Positions 26,514 to 39,600 of a stretch of DNA of 64,000 bases are shown piece after piece (the stretch's first letter is position 1; every line of letters starts with the position of its first letter). The translations under genes were made by a program, and so were the position numbers. Source of the DNA: Acanthaster planci (taxonomy: Eukaryota > Echinodermata > Asteroidea > Valvatida > Acanthasteridae); contig NW_019091460.1 in the NCBI RefSeq assembly GCF_001949145.1, positions 98,780 through 162,779 of the forward strand, given 5' to 3'. Under the pieces are notes generated by a model. It did not search any database and had not been told where the DNA came from. It was given only the letters and a program-made list of their open reading frames with translations.

Positions 26514-29500
26514 GAAAACAGAAAATGTTCAAGAATGGATATTTATTATGCAAGACTCACTTGTGGTATGTGCTTAATGTACACAGCCTTGTTCATGACT
26601 GCTTTGCTTTGAAGCTCACAAAATTGGGACTAAGTTAAAGTGGGAATGTTGACCAAAGTTGAAGCTTGGCGGCTTACCAGGAAATAGGTGTGTGTTGTGC
26701 TGTTATGTTCATGTATCTACATGTATATGATTGCCAGTCAGGGAGCTCCATTGTTTGTTAGAGACATCGGAATTAGAAAACACTTTTGGTCTATTTCACA
26801 ATTTTAAAGTGCATGCTGAACCCTAGGTATTGAAAAAAGATTTACTGAGTTTGCTCTGATTGGTTTAAGTGTTCCATGTATCTTTTCTCATTTCATCAAG
26901 CCGTCAGTTTCTTCTTTACAGTTAGATGTTTCTAGCTGTTGACTGTTGGATACAAGGATTGAATCCGTATTGAAGACTCCTTTCAGATTCGTAAATTACA
27001 CATGGATGCTGTTTTGTTCTTTATGTAGTCATGGTGTGCCGTTGAGATATTTGTATCATGAATATATCTACCTATGTTTTGGTTACGTAATCATGTTTGC
27101 TTTTTACTGAAATTCTTAATTGTTCAGGATGGGACTGCAGTGTGTTCACAGGAAGTATGGTTTTGCTGTAACCAATAATTAATGCAAATCACTGTACAAG
27201 TCTCCAATACGGGAACCTCATGCATGGCTTCAGTACTGTGACAGATAACATGGAGATACGTTAACTGGTCTTCCTAACAGGTTATAGTTGCTTGTACGCT
27301 CAAACTGTGTAATGCTTCCGCAAAAAGCCGTGTTTAGTTACAGAAAAAATGGATATCGAGTGTATGCATGCTGGTACCTATGCCATCTATTTGTCACATT
27401 GCAGCTTTTATCTTTATTCCATCCTTTGTTTGGCATTTGGTTTGGATTTGTAACAGATAATGCAGACGTTGCTATACAATGTTTCTCCAAATACCCTCCA
27501 ATCCCAACAACAATCAGTGTCTTTGCTTTGAAGCTGCAAAAGAGTTCATTCCGAAATCCGGTTGTAGTCTGTGTGTTGTTTTAGATATGTTTGTATTATT
27601 TGACTTATTCTGTATCAAATATATGCTTTCGCCAGAACATTATGTAACATCTAGAAATGCTGGCCATTTGTCCAACATCCATCATTTTGAATCATACTAA
27701 AGTGAGCAACCACATTGCAACTTACTCTGTATCAGTTTTTATCATGACAGTAAAGGAACATTCAGATTTGAATCAGGAAAGTTTTATTGTTCACATTTTG
27801 TGACAGGTTTCCAATCGTGTGCTCAGGGTAGAAATATCTCCATCCTGTGTCGTGGTTGGCAAAACTAAACAGACATTTGTTTGAAATGAGGTTGAGTGTA
27901 TGACAGTAAAATACAAGGATAGTGAGACAGAATTTTAATGATTTTTTGCACAGCTTTTTGTAATATAATGCATAAAATCGGCAAATTGTTGCCATCTGAC
28001 ACTGTGGAATGTATACAATTTATGTTTTAGTCTGTGAGGAGTTTTAGAATGTAATGCAAACATGGAGAGATGCCTGATCAATCTAATCTCTTGTCCATAG
28101 GAGTGCTTTTCTAAACTGATGTGCATACGGACAGTTAGTTGAAAAGCCTCCTCAGAGATAATATGAACAATGCTCGACAGTGTTGCAGTCAATTGCTTCA
28201 TCGCAAAAGATATGTGTTTTACCTGTAGCATTTTGGAAACAGCTGTTAAAAATGCTATATTTTTACTATTAAACCTAGTGTGAAAAGGGTGGCAGAATTA
28301 GTTTACACAGGAAAAGTGCATTGTTAATGTTTGGTTGCCATTTCTTTTCATTTATCTGTCATAAAAATACATAAAGGATATGAGAAATTGAAAGTGAGGA
28401 ACTCATTTGACTAAAATGTGAATAGAAACGTCGTTGGTTTTGAGATAAGACATGTAGAAATGCAGCTTTTTCATCGAAACGGGTCGCATTCAAAGAAAGG
28501 TTTAGCTAGTTTACAGTAAAATGTAGACTAACTTCAGAATTTGAGAGCAGTTTGTCAAAGTGTACAAAAACTTTTTGTTTGAATATTATGAACTATAAAT
28601 AGCTCAGTCTAGTAAGAATATACAACTATAGCGAGAGTGGAATGTGTGAGAGAAGCATTTTAAAACTCTTTTGATCCAATGTGAATCGGAAAAAAATGTG
28701 TACTGGTTTGGAAAAGTAAACTTGCTATTGGGTAGTTTACCTAAACCCTTCAAATAATTCAAAGTGATTTTTAATGGATATTATATACTTCCATTGTACA
28801 TACACACTGTCGATCTTTACAGAGTTTTTCTTTGTGAAATGTAACAGTTTTGAGTAAGGGACAGTTAGGGTGAAGCCATGATGGTCTTGAAATCTTTCAG
28901 ATTAAGATACAAAATATATATTATGAAGGCTTATAATCTGATCTGGTTTGTAAGGTTTTACACTCTTATTAAACTATGGTGTTCCCAATGCTTACCTTAT
29001 TTCTTGTGTTTTGTTTTGTCTTCAAGTTTGAATTTAGGGGCTTCTACTAATGAAGAGTATTTCCATGAATTACAGCCTACCTATACTTTTTGAAAGATTT
29101 TCTTATAAATCGTCTTCAAGTTAAAGTTCACAATTTTTTATGATAGTACATGCTTAATGTTTACATTTTGATAAAGTCAAAAAAAGTTTATTGCATTTTA
29201 TTTTCTTCAAAGTGTCAAATACCAAGTTTTAGAGTGATGAAATTTTAATGTTTTTATTTGTTGTTGAAATACTTCCAAATGTATCTTTAAACAAGGAGGA
29301 AAAACTACTTTTTTCTCAACCCAGAACAATGAAAACTTAAAGGATAATCCTTATTTGTGGTACTCGATGCTGTTCTGAAAAGTAAGCAAAAAAAAAAAAA
29401 AATGCTGTGGCAAAAATCGGCCAGGTTCTATTTAGACTAAGATTATGGTGTTCCCACAATTAAGGTTCGCAAGTAAAATACCAACACAATCTGCATATCA

Positions 29501-30643
29501 AAGACATTGACGGCTGGCGATTTCACTGACGACGAATAATCTAAGAGATGAAATACACAAGTGATAATTGCCAAAAAATGACAAGTCATACATCAACTTT
29601 GAACAGTAAAGCATGACTTTGACGCAAGCCAGATCGTGGTGTCACTGGACCTCATTCCAATGAACATTTGTCTGACAAGATTACCCCCCCCCAAAAAAAA
29701 CCAAATTAAAAAAAAAATGAACACAGTTGGGTTTCGGTCCTGGAATTTTAACTGCCCTTAATCGCAACTGCAGTCTAACGCTGATGTTGCAAACCTTTGT
29801 CTCTATTCGATCTTTGTTACAGCCAACTCAGATTCCTATAGAAACCACAAAATGATGCCAACAGGTGGTAACCAACATGTGGTGTAGATTTCTGTCTGGG
29901 CACCCATTACTTCTATCTTCATTTGTATAGTCGAATACAAACCCAACATTTAGGTTTACAATGACTCAAACTAAAGTTTAAATTAAAAGGCACTCATTTT
30001 CTTATGCAAGTTTCGAATTTAACAATGACCAAAATTCATCAGTAAAGTATTTGAATGACCTTAGTAAAAATCTTTATAACAAAGAAACCATGACATTAAT
30101 GACTTTGAATACCAAACAAAGAAATGAAAAAGTATGAAAATAGCTTATCTTGCTTGGACTGTTTTGCCCACTTCCAAGAGTATCACATTATTAAAAACAA
30201 AAATTCTTTTTTTCACTTTGACCAGTGAAACAAGCTGCCATGTGTACATTTAATACCAGGAAAGTGGAATTTCCATCAGTCTGATATGAAATGTACATGG
30301 ACGCTCACATCATCCATCAATCAGCCTAGGAGTTTTATGTTTATTTCACCCACCAAGTATTGAATTCACCGACCCCAGAAGGTACATGTACTTAGGTCTT
30401 GATTCCAATCTCAATGTGTACTTCTTTATAACCTATAAATAACTACAGGTGGTCAATATAAAATGGACCATCACACAAAAACACCTTGCTTTGACGTACA
30501 AAGATATTTGTGAAGGTGGGCAGATCAGGGTGATGACCAAATATTGAAGACGGAACAATAAGGAGCAGTGGTGCATTAGTGTCAATCAGTGTTCATTTCA
30601 ACCAGCCCCTGAGCAATTATTTATACTAAACCTAAATTTTCAC
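26514..30643. other. Spacer between convergent TFDP and DNAJC3 genes
   Basis: 4.1 kb, AT-rich, presumably holding the long 3' UTRs of both neighbours. An A14 run lies near 29388 and a C8/A8 junction near 29683. I found no gene and no clear AATAAA for TFDP. Confidence 0.5.
30340..30345 (-). promoter_or_regulatory. Candidate poly(A) signal for DNAJC3
   Basis: TTTATT on the plus strand reads AATAAA on the minus strand, about 300 bp past the DNAJC3 stop codon. Candidate only. Confidence 0.35.
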
Positions 30644-33600
30644 TCATGGAAAGTGAAATTTGAAATTAAAACCACCTCCTCCACTTCCAAAAGGATTGAA
30701 TCCACCTCCAAATGGATTCCCCCAATGTTGATTTCTCTTCTGTTGCTCCTCTGGATCTAAGGGATCCTCCCCTTGATCAAATTGCTGACGTTTCTCTACC
30801 AAAAAACAGATTTTAAGAGTTTTGTCATTACTGCCTCTTCAAATAACTAAACTTCGTGTGTAATCCAAACACAACCTGTAATTAACTTTGACCTACCTGG
30901 ATCTGTTAGTACTTCTTTAGCTGCTGCTATATCCATAAACATTTTGGATGCTTTTTCTTTGGCTACTCCATCTTCGTGTTTATCTGGATGCCACTGCTGC
31001 GCTAGCTTCCTATAAGCTTTCAGAATTTCTCTCTTTTTTGCAGTTCTATTTCAAAAGATCAAAGAAATACACTCAGATTACAAAAGCCAATAATTTTTAA
31101 CATCAAACTGCCTTTTTTTGTGAAAAGCTTCAATTTGAGCGTAAAATAATTGACAAATGAGGAAAATAAGAGTATTTGATAAAAAGTGTGGGAAAATAAT
31201 GACATATTCCATATTTTCCTGCAACATTTTTTTGAAACATATACTGGCATTATGCGGCCTTCCTTTCAACGCTTTTTCATAATTCATTTCACTATTTATT
31301 CATACTCAAAATTAAAATTGTTGACTGCTGCACCTGTTAGTCCTGTACCAGCAATGACATCCAATTTATGAATACTAAAAGTCAGTAAGTTGTCTAAATA
31401 CACCACAATGATGGAAAGAAGCAAATAGATAACTGTACTGTCAAAAGACAAAAAAATGGTACAGCATTGTACAGATGCAGAATGACTTAAGTTTTATGTA
31501 GTTCATAATTACCTTTTAACTCCTAATATCTTGTAATAGTCTCTTTTCTGTGATTGCTTCAGTAATTTCTGTGCTTTATTGAGACCATCTTGTGTTCTTT
31601 GGCTATCCTCAAGCTCGTTTGCTCTCCTAAAATCTTCCAAAGCTGGAATAAAAGACATTCAATGACATAACTAAGATTTTCCTTCTGGTAACAAAATTTA
31701 TTTAGTCCAGTTTAATCACTTCTCCCTTGCTAAGAACTCAGAACCTGATCTGCTTGAAATATCCAACAATTTCAAGAAAGCCAACAGAACATTCCAGATA
31801 CTAGACAAATTGAAACATGGAGTTCCACAAAAAGTATAGGTGGATAACTCTACAGTGTTGAATCCTTGAAATGCAGGAGAGATCCTTTTTGGATTTTCAT
31901 GAATTGGAGCAGGATTGACATTTTTGTATTATTTATTGAGATAAATGTGTGATTACCACTTTTATCCCAGGCCATATGCTCTTTCAAACATCAACACTAA
32001 CTCTTTCACTTTGGTCCAATATTTCCACATAATAATTTTACGTTAGTGTATTATAGTGTCACAAGTGTTGTAAACTCAAGGCAAAACCTACCTTTGTCAT
32101 ACATTTCATCGAGAAGATATGCCTCTCCTCTGTCAAGTAAAACATCAACATTATCACTCTCTCGTTCTAAGACCTCATTACAGATTTTATAAGCTTGTGC
32201 TGTGTTTTGCATCTGCAACGATCAAATTTAAATAAAGAAATATATACAGTGTTTAACTCCAAGGTGAAAGTAAAAAATTTCAGCAAGAGACAAGGTAATT
32301 GTTATAAAACTGTTCTTTTAAGGAAATTAAGGAATCAAGGTGACATTTCTTCTATGTGGTGTGGGCAACCAGTAATAATTAAACCCATGACATTGAGTGT
32401 ACTGTTCTAAGTGTACAAAAAAATAACTGGCTCATTTCTGACAATTTTATGTAACTTTTCCATATCAATGAAGGCAGTGAGTCTCAAAACCTGTTCAACA
32501 TTCACCTCTTTCACTCACCTTGGTATAGCAATGGCATATTTTTGCCTTACTTCTTGAGTGGTACACATAAGCATCTTCAGGTTCTGTTTCCATCGTTTGA
32601 TGATATCTTTGGATTGCTTCATCATATCTAGAGGCAGGAACAAAAGAATTTTATATCACATAAACAATACTAGAATTATATTCCTTTAGTCATCCTGTTT
32701 GAGATTAATATATCACTTCTGAATGTTCAACTCACCTCTCTTCATTGATCAAGTTTTGACCTTGTGTGTACTGTCTGTCAAGCTTCTTGACTTTTTTGTA
32801 ATGAGCGTAACAATCTTTGTGATCCTGATCCAGCTTCAAGCACTCCCGTATGGAACTGTCAGGAAGAAAACAAAACAGGACAAAGTCTACTTTTGGCAAG
32901 ATTAACCAGACGCTTAAGGGGCAACAAGACTCTTTGTAATTAGAAGTGCACATTGGGATCAGGTGAAAGAGTAACTACGAAGTGAACTTTGCTATATTGT
33001 TATCAATATTTAGAGGTTGTGAGTACAACATGAACTGGCAAAAGCATGTTCAAAGAAGTTTAATATCAGTAGTATCACAAACAGCACAGGACTTTGTTAA
33101 AATGGTAACACATTTTTATTAATAAGTGTGACAGAAAACTGAATTTGTAAAACTACTGATAAATGAACGAAATTTAAAGTGAACTACAAAAGACAGTGCT
33201 AAATGAGAAATTTATCCATAATGCATGGGGATGAATAATGGAAAACTCTGGGGTCAGGACTGTTTTCTGGGTAGGAAAGGGTTCGCCTTGGGAAGGGCAT
33301 GTTTGAGAAACGATGCATAAATGAAGATGAGAAGACAGAAAGTAATGTTGATGAAGAGATGGGACTGACAGAACTACAGAGGGCAAAGTTGTAGAGACCA
33401 AGCAAAATAGGAGAAAGAAAGAATAAATGGTTGATGGAAATAATCCATACCTGAGGGATTCCTCTAAGTCTCCTAAGATATAGAATAGATGGCTCATCTG
33501 AAAATATTCCTCAGTACTGTCTGGTTTTAGCTTGGTTATAGCTCTGTAGTCATCAATAGCTTTGTAGTAATTACCATACATAACGTATGCATCAGCTCTC

Positions 33601-35443
33601 AACTGTCTGAACCCAACATTCCAAGGTACATACTGTCAATAAAAAAATAATCAATGAATGAAAATATCTGGGTGAAAACGACTATAAAAGTTGCTCTCCA
33701 GTTGGCCACAGAAGTGTACCAGGGTCCCTCTATAGATAAATTATTCAACAAAGCAATCAAAATGTGTTTGGAATCTTCACTATTATCTCCTGACAACTGG
33801 TATCAATCAGGTTTCAATCATTTACTTAAAACATACAGAAACAATAGATGAGTAGTAGTCCACAGCCTCTTCATAGCGTTCTGCTTTCACCAAGCTCTCT
33901 GCATCCTTCAACCGTTGCTTCAACTGAGGGATGACATTAAGATTTTCCTTCGCTTCTTTGTTCCCAGGGTCTTGTCTTAACTGTTCATGAAAAATGGGTA
34001 CATATGCACCAGAAAAAATTAAGACTGCTGAAAGTGCAACAATCTGACATTAATTTACCAAAAACATACTTCTTGTTGCAAAATTTTGGCTCTCACAGTG
34101 GTGCCTACGGCTCTAAATTTTAAAAAATCATGCTTTGTCATACAATGACACTATCACACTGAAATGCTTGTGATTTTTCTATTTTTTATCTTGGATGGTC
34201 AAGAATACTCTCTTTCCAACGATTGCAAATTAATATATTTGTCAATATTTGACATTACTCACCGCTTCAATATAATCTTTCTTTGCTTCATCCATTCTGC
34301 CAAGCTTAAGAAGAATGTTACCATGGTGAATAAACGCTGATGTAAAGTCTGGTTTCAGTTTCATAGTTTTTTTGAGATCAGGTAAAGCTGCCTTTGATCT
34401 TCCTTGGGCAAGGTAGACTGTAGCTCTTTTGTAGTACGCCATGTAGTTATCAGGATCTTTCTCTGAAAAACAATGAAGACAACTCCTTAATCAACATATA
34501 TCCACACCCCAGACTTGAAGCATCATGTACACATTTTATGCACAATTGCAGTGTTTGCACTATTAAGACAGAGTAAAAATATTTCGTAATATTAACCCTA
34601 GAACTTTTGAATCTTCCATCTGTTACAGGGAATGGGACTGTTTACATTTTTGGGTGATTCATCTTCTAGGAATTTTTGTAAATTCTTATGACTGTTTTCT
34701 GAGGAATTTGAAATTGAAAATTTCTATTTCCCATATAACCCACAAAACATCTACAAAAGAGGGGCCCCATACATTGGGTGTCAGTAGCTCTCTTCCTCAA
34801 TGAAACAAATGATCAGGAAAGGGAGGGAGCCTGGAAGACATTTTTTTCAACAACAAACAGGTGTGAAAAAACAACACCTACAACTTTGAATTTTGAAATT
34901 GTACTCATCTCTCACCAATGGCTGAGGTGAACTGTGCAAGTGCATCCGCTAGTTGTCCCTGGGCCAACAATGAATTGCCAAATTTCAGAAGTCTCTCTGA
35001 GTTTGACTCTGCTCTCCCCTCTGAATCAGAAAAGATGTTTAAAATCACTGTCAACTAAGACAATTACTTTGATATTATTACTGCAGTCAACTTGGGTATG
35101 CATTTACTGTCTACTGAATGGTTTTCAGATTTTACATCCTCTTCACAAATTCAAGAGCTACAGATCACAGAAAAAAATCCCCTTCAAAATGTTGAATTTA
35201 AATTAAGTCAACAAAGTGAAACAATCTTTTCTTAAAACTAATACAATGAAAAACGGTATGATGTATAGAATTAACTCTTCCCAAAATCTGAAAATAGGCT
35301 ACTGTCTGAATGTCCGTAGCCGTCGTAGCGCGTAGGCATTGGTCATGTTGGTACTCGGAAAAGGAGATCCTACCTTCATACTGCACAGCAAGCGTCGCCA
35401 AAAGCAACGGTAACGATGAGAAAAATCGGTTGAAATTAATCAT
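30644..35443 (-). CDS. DNAJC3: DnaJ homolog subfamily C member 3 (P58IPK), 11 exons, complete
   Basis: ER-lumenal HSP40 co-chaperone of BiP that binds unfolded protein through TPRs and is known as an inhibitor of eIF2-alpha kinases. Exons in transcript order: 35374-35443, 34916-35020, 34263-34462, 33837-33980, 33451-33632, 32736-32855, 32519-32627, 32092-32212, 31513-31642, 30897-31045, 30644-30795. Total 493 aa (human 504), in frame throughout. The N-terminus is a signal peptide (RFFSSLPLLLATLAVQYEG), as in vertebrates. TPR units follow (YKRATVYLAQGRSKAALPDL; RADAYVMYGNYYKAIDDY; DRGEAYLLDEMYDKALEDF). The J domain starts RDYYKILGVKR (about residue 384) and holds the essential HPD in WHPDKHED. 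The end is Gly/Phe-rich, finishing FNFKFHFP. No KDEL is present, as in the human protein. Confidence 0.97.
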
Positions 35444-35568
35444 TTCGACAAGTTCATCAAGACAACAATGACTTCGTTCCTGAAAACAATCTTTTGGAAT
35501 TTATATACTTTCACCGGCAGCGTGTAAACACATCTCTAGCTCTGTAGAAGCACACGACAGCAAAACAA

Positions 35569-35607
35569 CACTTCCGGTATATTACGGATGTGTTGCAATC
35601 TGATTGG
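35569..35607 (-). promoter_or_regulatory. ETS site and CCAAT box in the DNAJC3 promoter
   Basis: On the minus strand, ACCGGAAGTG (35569-35578) is a full ETS/GABP-type site and CCAATCAGA (CCAAT at 35603-35607) is an NF-Y-type box, 125-165 bp upstream of the DNAJC3 ATG. The ER-stress element would need CCACG nine bases after CCAAT; here the sequence is ACACA, so a canonical ERSE is not present at this CCAAT. Confidence 0.5.
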
Positions 35608-35895
35608 TCAAAAATTCTGAGAGGGTCAGCAATGAGGTCACATGTCAAAACCTTTTAGAGCGCCCTCCAGAGGAAACTTGTAGCGATTTAGTTGCAATGA
35701 CAACCGACCACACGATCATGCAGCTAGAACTCGCTAGCTGCATGCAGATGCGTATGACGTGTGACGACGATGTGCAATCGTAGTTTGTTTTGGTCATGGA
35801 GGTTTGGGTCATCTATTGAAGTAGTGGCCTACAAGCACAAGGATTCTCTTATATTCGTTTCCCATAACATTGTAACTCGTAAGTAGCATAAAGCA

Positions 35896-36012
35896 TGTCT
35901 TCCGGCTAGCCCCACTAGTGTGGCACGGCACGGACTCTCACTCCCGATCCATCCTTAGGATAGATCGGGAGTGATAGTCCGTGCCACACTAGTAGTGGGG
36001 CTGTCTTCCGGC
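35896..36012. mobile_element. Foldback MITE with 11-bp direct flanking repeats
   Basis: About 95 bp, almost entirely an inverted repeat. The left arm begins AGCCCCACTAGTGTGGCACGG (35908) and reaches CTCCCGATC; the right arm ends CCGTGCCACACTAGTAGTGGGGCT (35979-36002). The loop is roughly TCCTTAGGA. TGTCTTCCGGC occurs at 35896-35906 and again at 36002-36012, an 11-bp direct repeat that fits a target-site duplication. Confidence 0.75.
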
Positions 36013-36631
36013 ATGTCTAGGGACACTTTGTTAATTTTGACTTCATACATGTCATAATTTTACTATGTTTACCAGCTTTGCTAGGAAGCTTGCCGCCATG
36101 CTTGTTTCATCATGTTCATGTCAGCTTTATTTTGTAGGCCTAGGCCTACAGTTGATTTATAGTATGCCCAGTTCCGCAAACATTTGCCGGCACATACATG
36201 ACATACAAACTCTGCCATCTGTATGGTAGGCCTAGGTCATGTTTTTCTGACACAGGACGTGTGCCACACGCACACTGAAAGCGCATTTTGGTATCTAAAA
36301 CTTGTTTGCAGAACTTGCAAAAAATCATGCAGTCACTTTTGTATCAACAACATATACATTCAAAAATATAATTAAATAATCATATTTTCACAGTGGGACA
36401 CCTGTAGTTGATAATTTTCAAACTGATTTTGATTTGAAAAAAGTTACCAATTTGATACATGTATGTAGTGTGGAATAAGTAACAGTTTCACACTTGGCGA
36501 GCGTTCAGGATATTTCTCGCAGATATAGACGTGTAGGCTTGCAGTCCTGTGTAAAGAGTTTCAGCTGAAAATGTTTTTGAATGAAGGAATTCTTTCATTT
36601 TATTTTGTGACAGGTACGTTTAGTCATCACA

Positions 36632-39600
36632 ATGCCAGGTAAAGGAAAGAAAAAGGGAAAAGGAAAAGGAAAGAAAAAGAAGAAGTTAAAAGGAATTGGA
36701 GAGACTCCTGGTGACATTGTCAAGAGATTGCATCGAATCTATCTCAGCAACTGTGAAAACAAGAAATCCATCGTGTGCCCCAGCCTGAAAAGTTTTATGA
36801 AACGCTGTTACGAAGATAATAAACTCATTGTCAAGGTACCTACACTGTAATTTATAGCATTTATGATGTCACATTTCATTTGTGTTTACATGCCTTAAAA
36901 AGATTGGGAGCTTTTATTGAGAAACAAGATAGATGACCAAATTATTATAAGAATCTTTCTATATGTGCTGGAAACTATCTCTGGTTTGTTCAGTTTTGCC
37001 CTGTTTTCACGGAACTGATCACATTATAATGTACAGTGTATGTTCAAATTGTATTTTTCTCATTCCAGTTTATTTTAGAACCTGTTGCTGACTTCCAAGA
37101 TCCCATTCTGAGTAACGTCATGTTGGAACCGCTTATCATGTCAATACGACAAGAAAGATACAAATACATCAAGGAGTTGCACGTCTGGGACATACCCCTT
37201 AAACATGAACACCTTGCTTCATTGGTTAGTTTAGAACATTTTCAAACTTCAACATAGTGACACTTTTATATGGCAATATAAAGTGGCAATTCATCCATGT
37301 GAACGCCGAAAAGATTGAAAACTCCTTTGCAAAGAACTCAGTATTAGAAATTGTTATACATGTAAAAGTATGCATAGATATAGGTTGAGGAGGACCAATT
37401 GTGTATTTTGATATGATTGTCATTAACAGATGTCTGCTATGAGAACCACTATTGTCAGACTTCAGAGTCAAAATTGCAGTAACACAATATGATCACAACT
37501 GCAATAAGATTAAGTAGACACAACATGAACATAACAGAAAAACAACCTGTCATTTCTGAAAGATCTATTTCTCAAAAGAGATTTTTTTTTTTTAAGGCAC
37601 TGATGTTGGAGAAAGGGGTCTATCCAGTGACAAGACTGGAATTGATTGACTGTGACATCGATGCTTATGCAGTGGAACGACTCATGAAGTAAGATTATCT
37701 GGGTGTAAGCATCATTCTTCAAAAGGATTAATTGGAAAAACGACGCGACTAATAATAATAAATAATAATTGGCATTTATAAAGCGCCCAATCTATCAAGC
37801 TACTCCCAGGCACTGTACTTCAAAATATAAATAAATAAATATAACCTACATGTACAATAATTAAAAACAATACTAAGAAATTAAAAACGCTTGTTTAAAA
37901 ACGTGTGTCTTCAGCCCGGTCTTAAAACTCTCCAGATTCCTAGACTCTCTAAGATGAACTTCAAGCTAGTTCCAGAGACGGGGACCAGCCACAGAAAGCA
38001 TCCTCTTGCCAGCAGAAGACAGCCTAGTTTTTGGAAGAGTAAACCTAGACGAGTCCAGCGCGGAAACAAATCACTTAAATAACTTGGAGCACTGTCGTGG
38101 AGACATTTAAAGATCAGGAGACATACTTTAAAAATTACCCCATATTTTACTGGCAACCAATGTAATTGCATCAGCGCAGGAGTAATGTGGTCAAATTTCT
38201 TGCCATTAGTGAGTAACCTTGCTGCAGCATTCTGGACTCTGCAAAGGAGCAAGGGCTGACGCAGAGTTACAGTAGTTTATGCGAGACGTACATGTAACAA
38301 GTGCATGAATAATCTGCTCCATGGCTGATTGACCCAAATAACATTTAATTTTGCCTATATTGTACAGGTGATACATTGCAGTGCAAGAGACATTCTTGAT
38401 GTGGGATTGCATTTTCATTTTGTTGTCAAAAATCACACCCAGACTCTTAACTTCAGAGACTGCGGTAATATTGTGATTACCAATATTCACAACAGTTCTA
38501 GGAATTTTGCTCAACGACATATGCGATCCAATGATAAGCAGATCTGTCTTATCATCATTTGGCTTCAAAAAATTAATCGCCATCCAACATCTGATGTCAT
38601 CAGAGCATTTACCCAAACTGACACTTGTTGCTGTATCTTACTGGCTGTTGGCTGTGCTGACAAATACAACTGAGTGTCAACTATAACCTGTTTGATTCAT
38701 AATAGGCCAAAGGTTACCAAGTTTTACATTAAATAGCTTGTTACATACTGAAGGGTCATCTGAAGAGGCTAAAGATGAGGTTTGGGTTTTTTTTTTAGAT
38801 GCATGCCGATGACAATCATAAGTACTCTGGCTTTTGATTACAATGAGTAAGTACAAATTTCTCTTTTTTCAGTTTTGAGCCATTTGTACAGTTGTAACTT
38901 TGATATTTGAGCCTTTTAAACATTTAAAGCTTGTACAGAATGCTTTTAAAAATTTTCTAATTTTTCCTTTTCTTGTCATTTTTTTTCTATTTCTAGATTT
39001 GGTAATGAAGGGCTCAGAGGAATTTGTAAAGGTCTCAAGAACAATCGTCTTTTACTGAGTTTGAGTCTCTGCTACTGTGATCTAGGAGTAGAGGCAGGCT
39101 CTTTGCTAGGAGACGTAGTCTCAACGACTGCACTCAGGTGAGTAGTGACACTTGTCTATGAGTCACTTTAATCTTGAGGCATGCTCTAAGAGACAATCTC
39201 AGGCTCGACACATGCACTGCTTGGAAAATTGTCTTTCACGTCTTACTTCTGCTCCAACATAAAATTATTTATGTAGAGAAATCTACCTGAATGGCAACAA
39301 CCTGGAGGCAGAGGGTGCTATTGAACTGATCAAACTCGCAGCTGATCATGCTGAAATGGAGAATTATGAGCGGAATGAGGTGGCAAGATTAAAAGCTGAA
39401 GAAGAGGCACAGGCATTGCTGATGGGTTTGTAATATTGCTGTCTAATGGGTTAGTAATGTAGCGGTCCGGCCCCCGGCCGATCGCTTGGGGGCGGCGGTC
39501 CGTCCGCACTGAAGGGGGAATTAGAGGCCAGGCAGGCAAACAGAAAGTTCAGCAGGCACTGAAAGACTTGGGTATTCATGCGGACTGGATTTCTTTAATT

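Larger units (their letters stand above)
35444..36631. other. Head-to-head spacer between DNAJC3 and the LRR gene
   Basis: 1.2 kb between divergent genes, with CpG-richer sequence near the DNAJC3 start. It carries the foldback insertion at 35896-36012. An acceptor-like sequence (TTTTGTGACAG, ending 36613) 18 bp before the LRR gene ATG suggests a 5' non-coding exon further upstream; that exon was not identified. Confidence 0.5.

Noticed and set aside
33174-33602. 142-aa minus-strand open frame
   Set aside because: Only 33451-33602 is coding (part of a DNAJC3 exon); the rest reads through the donor into the intron.
35583-35610. ER-stress response element in the DNAJC3 promoter
   Set aside because: CCAAT is present but the required CCACG nine bases on is not.
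37911-38673. Cellular gene on the minus or plus strand
   Set aside because: Minus-strand motifs are those of a LINE reverse transcriptase, with a frameshift; the plus-strand frame is its shadow.
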